Assembly (NCBI GenBank): GCA_023428515.1
Contig: JAEYXI010000481.1
Span: 1-12,794 of the forward strand
Direction of reading: 5' to 3'
Length of the DNA: 12,794 nt
Origin: Pseudomonadota bacterium
GTDB lineage: Bacteria > Pseudomonadota > Alphaproteobacteria > Rhizobiales > Rhizobiaceae
Shown: piece after piece, positions 7,339 through 12,794 of the stretch
Layout: every line of letters starts with the position of its first letter
Numbering within the stretch: the stretch's first letter is position 1
Translations under genes and position numbers: made by a program
The notes under the pieces: model-generated
What the model was told of the DNA's origin: nothing
Databases searched by the model: none
What the model saw: the letters and a program-made list of their open reading frames with translations, nothing else

Positions 7339-7659
7339 TCAGTGATGCGCGTGGTGGTCGGCGTTGCGCTTGCGGGTGGCGGCCGCCTTCTTCGCCGAAG
7401 CGGAGCGCGCCGCCGCCGAGCGCGAGGCGGAAGCCTTGCCTCCCATTTCGCCGCCCTTGTGCGCGGCGGGATTGCCGGTGTGCTTGCCGCGGCCGGAGCC
7501 GCCCGCCTTCTTGCCGCCGCCATCGTCCTTGTTGACGGTCGCCCAGGCCCGGCGTTCGGCTTCCTTCTCGGACACGCCGCGCTTCTCGTAGCCTTCCGCG
7601 ATATGGTCGGCCTTACGCTCCTGCCTGTCGGTATATTTCGATTTGTCGCCACGGGGCAT
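7339..7659 (-). CDS. Small basic protein of the 'plasmid stabilization' family with histone-like tail
   Basis: 106 residues. The N-terminal half ('MPRGDKSKYTDRQERKADH' through 'RRAWATVNKDDGGGKK') matches a widespread chromosomal family that databases often label plasmid stabilization protein. No toxin or partition partner lies nearby, so that name is probably misleading. The C-terminal half is Gly/Lys then Ala/Lys/Ser rich ('SASAKKAAATRKRNADHHAHH'), like histone H1-type tails, and ends in a His cluster. It would be strongly positive and may bind DNA or RNA. The start is the ATG at 7659, with a strong AGGAGG 5 nt upstream. The PPC/DUF296 gene begins 7 nt after its stop, so the two form an operon. 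Confidence 0.85.
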   Translation of the reverse strand: MPRGDKSKYTDRQERKADHIAEGYEKRGVSEKEAERRAWATVNKDDGGGKKAGGSGRGKHTGNPAAHKGGEMGGKASASRSAAARSASAKKAAATRKRNADHHAHH

Positions 7660-7672
7660 TTTCGCCTCCTCT

Positions 7673-7692
7673 GTTGGTTGACCGACACCAAC
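7673..7692 (-). other. Short inverted repeat in the leader of the basic-protein gene
   Basis: GTTGGT and ACCAAC (6 bp, 8-nt spacer) lie just upstream of the ribosome site of the basic-protein gene. It could be a small operator or leader hairpin. The evidence is only the symmetry. Confidence 0.25.
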
Positions 7693-7752
7693 GGCAGCGA
7701 AGGCGCATCGTTCCCGGCGGCGGGAGGTACAGGCCGATAGGCTGGGCGTCTG

Positions 7753-8484
7753 TCAGACCTGCCGCATGCCTCCGTCGACGCAAAGCTCGACGCCGGTGAT
7801 GAAGCTCGCCTCGTCGCTGAGGAGAAAGAGCGCGGCGGCCGCAACCTCCCCTGGACGCGCCAGGCGGCCGAGCGGGATGTGCGCGATGAGTGATGCGCGC
7901 ACATCGTCCGACACCGTGGCGAACATCGCCGTGTCGGTGGGGCCCGGGCTCACGACGTTGACGCGCATGCCGCGCGGCGCGAGTTCCGCGGTCCAGGTGC
8001 GCGCATAGGAACGCAGGGCAGCCTTGGTGGCCGAGTAGGTGCCGTAGGAGGGCACGCCTGCCGCATCCACGGCCGAGCCGACCAGCACGACGGAGCTGCC
8101 CGCCCCCATGAGGCCGACCGCCGCCTGAAGCGCCAGCACCGAGCTGCGGACATTGACCAGGAAATTCCGTTCGAAATGCTCCGGCGTTTCGTCCGAAAGC
8201 AGCGCCGGTTCCGAGATCCCCGCATTGACGACCAGCGCATCGATGCGCCCATGCGCGTCACGCACCGTCTCGATGGCTGCCGACACGTCCCCAGGCACGC
8301 CGGCGTCGGCGACGATGCCGCGCGCCCCGCGGCCAACCTTCCTGGCCGCCGCCTCGACCTCCTCGGCATGCCGCCCGGTGAGAAACACCTGAGCGCCCTC
8401 GGCCGCCAGACGCTCCGCTATTGCCAGGCCGATGCCCTTGGCGCCGCCCAGCACCAGCGCGACCTTGTCCGTCATTCGGGCCAT
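7753..8484 (-). CDS. SDR-family NAD(P)-dependent oxidoreductase
   Basis: Classical short-chain dehydrogenase/reductase of 243 residues, the normal size. The cofactor glycine motif is 'GGAKGIG' at 13-19, 'NAG' is at 87-89, and the catalytic residues Asn111, Ser137, Tyr150 and Lys154 ('YSATK') are all present. 'PGPTDT' follows, and the C-terminus has the 'FITGVELCVDGG' seen in many members. The Arg38 after strand 2 ('TGR') suggests NADP(H) preference. The substrate cannot be read from the sequence; the family spans 3-oxoacyl reductases and sugar or steroid dehydrogenases. The start is the ATG at 8484 with GGAGGA 7 nt upstream; an in-frame ATG at residue 4 is less well placed. It lies 88 bp after the copCD-like gene on the same strand, with no clear functional link. 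Confidence 0.93.
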   Translation of the reverse strand: MARMTDKVALVLGGAKGIGLAIAERLAAEGAQVFLTGRHAEEVEAAARKVGRGARGIVADAGVPGDVSAAIETVRDAHGRIDALVVNAGISEPALLSDETPEHFERNFLVNVRSSVLALQAAVGLMGAGSSVVLVGSAVDAAGVPSYGTYSATKAALRSYARTWTAELAPRGMRVNVVSPGPTDTAMFATVSDDVRASLIAHIPLGRLARPGEVAAAALFLLSDEASFITGVELCVDGGMRQV

Positions 8485-8572
8485 CGCAAAATCCTCCCGC
8501 GCCGATCATGGCACGCCGGTTGCGCGCCGCCTATCCGGGCTTTCATTGCGGGATCCGGATCAGGCCCTCGAC
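8485..8572. other. Intergenic gap between copCD-like gene and SDR
   Basis: 88 bp that include the SDR ribosome site. A weak 6-bp inverted repeat, GGCCCT/AGGGCC (8563-8580), overlaps the copCD stop, and no T-run follows it. I see no clear promoter. Confidence 0.4.
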
Positions 8573-10180
8573 CTAGGGCCGGATTGCCACTTCGCCTTCC
8601 AGGCGAGTCATATCGAAGTCGGTGATCAATATGTCGATCCGCAGCTGCCAGTTTCCCGGCAATGGCAGGACAACGTCGTCGGCGCGCCATGTCCCGTCGC
8701 CCGGCTTCTCGGCCTTGCGCTTGAACGGCTCGATACCGGCAGCCGGATTGGAAAAGACGAAGGTCACTTCCTTCGCGTCGAGCGCCCCGAAGTCGCCCGT
8801 CATGATGATCGCGGACACGGCGACCGGGCCGGCCCGCCCGGGCGCCACGGTGACGTCCGCCATCGCCTTGGCGCCGTGGAGATGCGTCATGGCCGGCTGC
8901 GCCGCGGCGGCAGCGAGCGCCCGGGGCGGCGGCGTGAAACGCCACGCCGCAACGGCGCCGAGGATGAGGAGCATGAGCAGCGTCTCCGCCAGGATCGACC
9001 GCACCAGCCGGCGTTCGGCGAGCGCCTCGCCGCCCATCACGCGTGCGGTGAACTGCCAGCGGTTCACCGCGACCAGGGCGAAGAGACAGAGCAGCAGAAA
9101 GAGCTTGATAAGCAGCACCGACCCGTAGGCCGTCGCGCAGAGCGCCGCCGGCCGCTCGACCTGCACTACGGCCAGCACGACACCGGCAAGGACCAACACC
9201 GCCAGGACCGCCGGGATCACAGCCGAGAATCTTTTCAGTGCGGTAACCCGTCCTTCCTCGCGCCGCAACATCGCCAGCGCCAACGGAGGAAGCGCGCCGA
9301 TCCACACCGCGATCGCCACGGCATGCAGAAACACCATCGGCCGCATCAGCCATTGCGGCGAGGCGGCGCTCGCATGCCCGCTGGAGGCGAGCGCCAGCCC
9401 TATGCCGAGCAGCGCCGCGCCGGCCGATACCTGCCCCAGGATTCCGCCGGCCGACAGGCCCATGGCGGCAAGCACCCCGGCTGCCAGCGCCACGATCACC
9501 GTATATCCGTAGCTGGTGCCCAGACCGGCCGACCAGACCGCTGGCTGGGTAATACTTCCCATCGGCGCGCCCAAGGCATCGAGCCCCTGGAAGCCGAGCG
9601 ACAGGACCGCGCCGGCGATGCCGACCGCCAACGCTGCTGCCGCCACATGCCTGCCGCCGTCGATATCAGGCAGGAATATGCGCCGCGAAAAGACGCCGCC
9701 GATGCCGAAGAACAGGCCGGCGTAGAGCGCAACCTTGGATGCCCAGAGCCAGCTCCGCACTTGCCAGTCGACCCCCTCCTCGACCCGCGGCGCTTCGGTG
9801 CTCGGCGCGCCGATGGAAAAGATGACGGAGCCGCCAACCGGATGGCCGTCTTCCGACACGACGCGCCAACTCAGCACATGCGTTCCGGTTCCGAGGCCGG
9901 ACGGCGTCTCGATCTCCACCGTGCGGTCGCGCAGTACGAAGCCGGTCAGCGGAATGGACGCGCCATCCGGTTTGACCAGCGCGAGCGACAATGGCGAGAC
10001 CGGCTCGCTGAAGCTCAGCGCGAGGATCGCCGGCGCGGCCTGCACGACCGAGCCGTCCCGCGGCTCCGATGCGGTGAGCGAAGCGTGCGCGGCCGCCGCG
10101 ACGGCGCTCGCCAACAGCGCCAGGAGCGCCAGGACGCTCCGCCGCAGGATACCGTGATTGATCGGCAGCAGAAATCGCAT
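8573..10180 (-). CDS. CopC-CopD fusion with C-terminal YtkA-like domain (YcnJ-type copper protein)
   Basis: Membrane protein of 535 residues predicted to bind copper in the periplasm and move it across the inner membrane, like B. subtilis YcnJ. A signal peptide (1-31) ends in Ala-Ala-Ala. The mature protein would begin with His32 ('HASLTASEPRDGS'), the N-terminal His of the CopC copper brace, and Asp111 and His113 in 'SEDGHP' complete the site. About 145-420 is the CopD part with about eight hydrophobic helices. Residues 426-535 form an extracytoplasmic YtkA-like domain ('GTWRADDVVLPLPGNWQLRIDILITDFD') preceded by a His-containing linker 'MTHLHG'. The start is the ATG at 10180 with GGAGAA 5 nt upstream; a longer reading that begins further upstream is not supported. 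It lies 53 bp downstream of the ycnI-like gene, with a 12-bp hairpin between them. Confidence 0.92.
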   Translation of the reverse strand: MRFLLPINHGILRRSVLALLALLASAVAAAAHASLTASEPRDGSVVQAAPAILALSFSEPVSPLSLALVKPDGASIPLTGFVLRDRTVEIETPSGLGTGTHVLSWRVVSEDGHPVGGSVIFSIGAPSTEAPRVEEGVDWQVRSWLWASKVALYAGLFFGIGGVFSRRIFLPDIDGGRHVAAAALAVGIAGAVLSLGFQGLDALGAPMGSITQPAVWSAGLGTSYGYTVIVALAAGVLAAMGLSAGGILGQVSAGAALLGIGLALASSGHASAASPQWLMRPMVFLHAVAIAVWIGALPPLALAMLRREEGRVTALKRFSAVIPAVLAVLVLAGVVLAVVQVERPAALCATAYGSVLLIKLFLLLCLFALVAVNRWQFTARVMGGEALAERRLVRSILAETLLMLLILGAVAAWRFTPPPRALAAAAAQPAMTHLHGAKAMADVTVAPGRAGPVAVSAIIMTGDFGALDAKEVTFVFSNPAAGIEPFKRKAEKPGDGTWRADDVVLPLPGNWQLRIDILITDFDMTRLEGEVAIRP

Positions 10181-10196
10181 GCGTGTTCTCCATATG

Positions 10197-10223
10197 CGAC
10201 GGCGCGCCCTAGGCGCGCCGTCG
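10197..10223 (-). other. Perfect 12-bp hairpin between ycnI-like and copCD-like genes
   Basis: The arms cgacggcgcgcc and ggcgcgccgtcg pair perfectly over 12 bp around a 3-nt loop. It lies 10 nt after the ycnI stop and just before the ribosome site of the copCD-like gene. It is GC-rich and has no T-run, so it is unlikely to be a full terminator. It may stabilise or process the transcript and set the relative output of the two genes. Confidence 0.75.
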
Positions 10224-10233
10224 TCCGTGCCGA

Positions 10234-10761
10234 TCAATGGCCGCCGGTCTTTTCCAGCAGCTTGACGCCGGGCGCGGGCAATTCGAGATCGTCGCTCGTC
10301 TGGCCGGGTTCGGGAATCTCGATCCAGCGCTCGGCCGCGCCTTCGGGGCATTCCTGCACGACCGGGAAGTAGATCGTCTCGCCCACTTTCAACTCGCCTA
10401 CGAAATAGCCGCGCAAGACGAATTCGTCATACTCGTCGTCGCCGAGATTGCCGCCGCTCCACACCACCTCCTTTACGCCTTCGCTGGTGGGCGTGCCGTA
10501 GTAATCATAGGACTTCGCATAGGCGCCGCGCACCTTTTCCAGCGTCCAGCCGGGCTTCGGCTGCGGCTTGACCGAGATCACCCCTTCCGGGATTTGCACG
10601 TGCACGACATTGGTCGGCTTGCCCTCGCAGCCGTGCGGAACACGAAATACCGCTTTGTAGGTCGAGCCGACCGGTGCCTCGCCGGTCTCGAGCGACACAT
10701 GGGCGAATGCGGGACCCGCGGCGAGCAGGAGGGCCGCGGTGGCGGACAGATATGTTCTCAT
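10234..10761 (-). CDS. YcnI-like (DUF1775) periplasmic copper-binding protein
   Basis: 175 residues. The signal peptide (1-20) ends 'AFA' before His21, so the mature protein starts 'HVSLETGEAP', as in the DUF1775 family where the N-terminal His takes part in a copper site. Typical family stretches follow: 'YKAVFRVPHGCEGKPTNVVHVQIPEG', 'PKPGWTLEKV', 'VVWSGGNLGDDEYDEFVLRGY' and 'IYFPVVQECPEGAAERWIEIP'. Cys45 and Cys138 may form a disulfide. The C-terminus is soluble here and lacks the membrane anchor of the Bacillus protein. The start is the ATG at 10761; an in-frame ATG at 10806 has no ribosome site. It probably acts with the CopC-CopD fusion 53 bp downstream, as ycnI and ycnJ do in Bacillus. 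Confidence 0.93.
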   Translation of the reverse strand: MRTYLSATAALLLAAGPAFAHVSLETGEAPVGSTYKAVFRVPHGCEGKPTNVVHVQIPEGVISVKPQPKPGWTLEKVRGAYAKSYDYYGTPTSEGVKEVVWSGGNLGDDEYDEFVLRGYFVGELKVGETIYFPVVQECPEGAAERWIEIPEPGQTSDDLELPAPGVKLLEKTGGH

Positions 10762-10772
10762 GGTTGTTTTCC

Positions 10773-10792
10773 AAAAATACCGGCACGGCCGG
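10773..10792 (-). terminator. Small hairpin plus T-run in the ycnI leader
   Basis: On the minus strand CCGGC-cgt-GCCGG (5 bp, 3-nt loop) is followed directly by TATTTTT, the layout of an intrinsic terminator. The T-run ends 11 nt before the ycnI start. It could end the DUF2946 transcript or act as a leader attenuator. The stem is short, so efficiency may be low. Confidence 0.45.
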
Positions 10793-10903
10793 CTTGTCTC
10801 TGACATGCTTCGGATGCGCGCTCGCAGACCGGCCTTCGCCGGCCGGGCGCGCGTTTGGCTGGTCGGCTAGACCGCTTGGACTGCGGCGGCCGCCTTCGGT
10901 TGA
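10793..10903. other. Intergenic gap between DUF2946 gene and ycnI leader
   Basis: The gap contains a GC hairpin (CCGGC-cttc-GCCGG, around 10830-10845), but I see no convincing promoter. A copper-responsive promoter for ycnI would have to lie here. Confidence 0.4.
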
Positions 10904-11314
10904 TCAGCTTGTCAGAGGAGGAGCGCGCGGACTGCCCGGATTATGATCGGCAGGCTTGAGCGATATCTGGCGCGGGGCGGCATGGGCGACGCCGCGCGGC
11001 ATCGGCGGGTGAACCAGCCCGGCAGTTGCATCGGCAGGCACGGCAAGCGCATGTGCGATGCCGGCGCAACCCAGCATGCAGCAATCGGACGGCTTGGAGT
11101 GGCCCCCGGTAGGTCCCGGCACATGCCCGTCGGCGCTGGTGATGCAGAGCGGATTGCCGAAGGCATCCAGCATGGGCGCCTGCGGCGCCGCCGAGGCCCA
11201 GGCGGAGAATACGGACTGCAGGACGAGCACCGCCGCCGCGACCAGCGCGACCGCGAAGCGTCGATCATGCTTCCTGAATTCCAAATCCCACCTCCGTGGC
11301 AGATTCGGTAGCAT
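10904..11314 (-). CDS. DUF2946 family Cys/His-rich membrane-anchored protein
   Basis: 136 residues if read from the ATG at 11314. One hydrophobic segment lies at about 20-42 ('FAVALVAAAVLVLQSVFSAWASA'). A presumably periplasmic region follows with Cys57, His64, His72, Cys78-Cys79, Cys83 and His88, the pattern that typifies DUF2946 proteins, which are often encoded beside copper genes. Metal binding is inferred. The start is unsure. The ATG at 11314 has only GGGA 2 nt away, while an in-frame TTG at 11284 is preceded by GGAGGT (11290-11295) with a 5-nt gap and gives 126 residues with the short charged N-terminus 'EFRKHDRR'. It lies 63 bp after mutS and is followed by the ycnI-like and copCD-like genes on the same strand. 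A competing overlapping reading (10912-11325) lacks these features. Confidence 0.78.
   Translation of the reverse strand: MLPNLPRRWDLEFRKHDRRFAVALVAAAVLVLQSVFSAWASAAPQAPMLDAFGNPLCITSADGHVPGPTGGHSKPSDCCMLGCAGIAHALAVPADATAGLVHPPMPRGVAHAAPRQISLKPADHNPGSPRAPPLTS
11290..11295 (-). promoter_or_regulatory. Strong Shine-Dalgarno inside the DUF2946 5' region
   Basis: GGAGGT on the minus strand, 5 nt before an in-frame TTG at 11284. It argues for a start downstream of the ATG at 11314. Confidence 0.45.
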
Positions 11315-11377
11315 AGTCCCGGCACGCGAGGGAACTTCTGTCGGATGCGGCAAAAGCGCAGCTCGGCCAGGCTTCGC

Positions 11378-12794
11378 CTACCGGCCCACTCCCTTCAGCC
11401 TGTACAGCGCCTCGAGCGCCTCCTTCGGCGACATCTCGTCCGGATTGATCGAGGCCAGGGCCTCCGCGAGTGGGTCGGCTTTCGTCGCTGCTGGCGTCTC
11501 GCGACGCATCGCTGCCGAGAACAGCGGCAGGTCGTCGACCAGCTTCTCCGCCTTGCCCGACGTCTCGCCGCTTTCGAGCTGCGCCAGCACGTCCTTGGCG
11601 CGGGAGACCACCGCCGCGGGTAACCCCGCCAGCCGCGCCACCTGCACGCCGTAGCTGCGGTCGGCCGCGCCCTTCGCCACTTCGTGCAGGAAGACCACGT
11701 CGCCTTCCCATTCCTTGACGCGCATCGTCACATTGTGAAGCCGGCTCAATTTTCCTGATAGCGCCGTCATCTCGTGGAAGTGGGTGGCGAAGATGGCGCG
11801 CGCCTTGTTCTTCTCATGCAGATATTCCACCGCCGCCCAGGCTATCGACAGTCCGTCAAAGGTCGCGGTGCCGCGCCCGATCTCGTCGAGGATGACGAGG
11901 CTTTTCTCACCGGCCTGGTTGAGGATCGCGGCCGTCTCCACCATCTCGACCATGAAGGTCGAGCGTCCCCGCGCCAGATCGTCGGACGCGCCGACGCGTG
12001 AGAACAGCCGGTCGACTACGCCGATATGGGCGGAGCGCGCCGGCACGTAGCTTCCCATCTGCGAGAGGATGGCGATCAGCGCATTCTGCCGGAGGAAGGT
12101 GGACTTACCGCCCATGTTGGGTCCGGTCAGCAGCCAGATCGCGCCGTTCCTGGCGCCGTTCTCCGGCGAGAGGTCGCAGTCATTGGCGACGAAAGGCGCT
12201 TCCGCCTGCCGGCGCAGCGCCTGTTCCACCACAGGATGCCGGCCGCCTTCGATGGCAAAGGCGAGGCTGTCGTCCACCTGCGGTCGTGCATAGTCTTCAG
12301 CCAAGGCCAGGCAGGCGAGCGCCGCCGACACATCGAGCACACTGAGGGCCTGCGCGCCTGCGCGGATCTCCTCCGCAGCGGCGACCGCCTCCGACACCAG
12401 CCTCTCGAAGGCCGCAAGCTCGATGGTCAGCGCGCGGTCCGCTGCGTTGGCGATCTTGCTCTCCAGCCCGGCCAGCTCTGTCGTGGTGAAGCGCATCGCG
12501 TTGGCCATGGTCTGGCGGTGGATGAAGCGGCCCTTCAGCTCGTCGGTGCCATTCATCGCGGCCTGATGGTTAGCGGTCACCTCGATGTAGTAGCCGAGCA
12601 CGTTGTTGTGCCGGATCTTCAGCGACCTTATGCCGGTCTCCTCCTGAAGGTCGCGCTCCATGCCGAGGATGATTCTTCGCGACTCGTCACGCAGGCCGCG
12701 CGCCTCGTCGAGACCGGCGTCATAGCCTTCGCGCACAAAACCGCCGTCGCGCTTCAACAGCGGCAGCTCGTCGGCCAGCGCCGTCTCCAGATGC
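11378..12794 (-). CDS. mutS: DNA mismatch repair protein MutS (5' part outside window)
   Basis: C-terminal half (about 471 residues) of MutS, which recognises mismatches and recruits MutL. Visible parts in order: the clamp and lever region with '[13 protein letters not shown]' and '[16 protein letters not shown]'; the ATPase domain with Walker A '[10 protein letters not shown]' (around 12100-12127), the ABC-type signature region ('GRSTFMVEM'), Walker B '[11 protein letters not shown]' (around 11872-11904) and 'ATHFHEMT'; and then the C-terminal tail with 'DLPLF', a clamp-binding-like motif, and the tetramerisation helices ('[13 protein letters not shown]'). All key ATPase residues are intact and the length of the tail is normal. 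The gene enters from the right edge on the minus strand. Its stop is 63 bp before the DUF2946 start, with no obvious terminator between them. Confidence 0.98.
   Translation of the reverse strand, partial: HLETALADELPLLKRDGGFVREGYDAGLDEARGLRDESRRIILGMERDLQEETGIRSLKIRHNNVLGYYIEVTANHQAAMNGTDELKGRFIHRQTMANAMRFTTTELAGLESKIANAADRALTIELAAFERLVSEAVAAAEEIRAGAQALSVLDVSAALACLALAEDYARPQVDDSLAFAIEGGRHPVVEQALRRQAEAPFVANDCDLSPENGARNGAIWLLTGPNMGGKSTFLRQNALIAILSQMGSYVPARSAHIGVVDRLFSRVGASDDLARGRSTFMVEMVETAAILNQAGEKSLVILDEIGRGTATFDGLSIAWAAVEYLHEKNKARAIFATHFHEMTALSGKLSRLHNVTMRVKEWEGDVVFLHEVAKGAADRSYGVQVARLAGLPAAVVSRAKDVLAQLESGETSGKAEKLVDDLPLFSAAMRRETPAATKADPLAEALASINPDEMSPKEALEALYRLKGVGR

Noticed and set aside
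7339..7659. Toxin-antitoxin or plasmid partition system suggested by the family name
   Set aside because: No partner toxin, antitoxin or par gene is present, and the neighbours are metabolic or unknown chromosomal genes.
6885..7904. A 339-codon reading that extends the PPC/DUF296 gene upstream
   Set aside because: The extension is out of frame with, and overlaps, the well-supported basic-protein gene and the SDR 3' end. The family domain starts at the ATG at 7331.
8573..10351. A longer N-terminal reading of the copCD-like gene
   Set aside because: The extra 57 residues are Arg-rich, run into the ycnI-like gene and would place the signal peptide internally. The ATG at 10180 has a good ribosome site.
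8432..10372. A 646-codon open frame on the plus strand opposite the copCD-like gene
   Set aside because: It is Arg/His/Gln-rich with no domain and is a typical antisense shadow in GC-rich DNA. The minus-strand CopC-CopD reading has clear motifs.
10912..11325. Alternative frame across the DUF2946 locus
   Set aside because: It is Arg/Ser-rich with no hydrophobic segment or family pattern, unlike the frame that shows the DUF2946 Cys/His set.

Overview
The window is GC-rich chromosomal DNA from an alphaproteobacterium, most likely Rhizobiales (a Mesorhizobium/Aminobacter/Nitratireductor-like member of the Phyllobacteriaceae). This placement rests on GC content and codon use, on protein families common in rhizobia (a Tat-type YkuD protein, SH3_4/DUF1058-type SH3 proteins, DUF2946), and on an alphaproteobacterial LexA box of the form GTTC-N7-GTTC in front of dinB. 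It is inference from the sequence alone.

Layout. Positions 1-2614 (-) hold a membrane-bound CHASE-PAS-GGDEF-EAL c-di-GMP enzyme that runs off the left edge. After a gene-free stretch of about 295 bp come an L,D-transpeptidase (2910-3911, -) and an SOS-controlled DNA polymerase IV (3990-5237, -). Next is a group of three small envelope-type proteins: a secreted double-SH3 protein (-), a one-helix membrane protein (+) and a small secreted Cys-containing SH3-like protein (+). From 6885 to the right edge everything is on the minus strand. In transcription order from the right edge these are mutS (partial), a DUF2946 Cys/His protein, a YcnI-like copper protein, a CopC-CopD-YtkA-type fusion, an SDR oxidoreductase, a small basic 'plasmid stabilization' family protein and a PPC/DUF296 protein.

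How genes work together. The block 8573-11314 (DUF2946, ycnI-like, copCD-like) looks like a periplasmic copper-handling and uptake module related to Bacillus ycnI-ycnJ, with RNA hairpins before ycnI and between ycnI and copCD. The dinB promoter has a consensus -35 and a LexA operator over the -10, so translesion synthesis is under SOS control. mutS at the right edge is ordinary mismatch repair. The diguanylate cyclase/phosphodiesterase, the transpeptidase and the SH3 proteins are envelope or signalling genes with no clear shared operon.

I found no CRISPR array, insertion sequence, tRNA, rRNA, prophage or defence system. The region looks like ordinary core or near-core chromosome. The points most worth following are the catalytically dead second YkuD copy in the transpeptidase, the copper-operon hairpins, and the uncharacterised SH3/TM/SH3 cluster.
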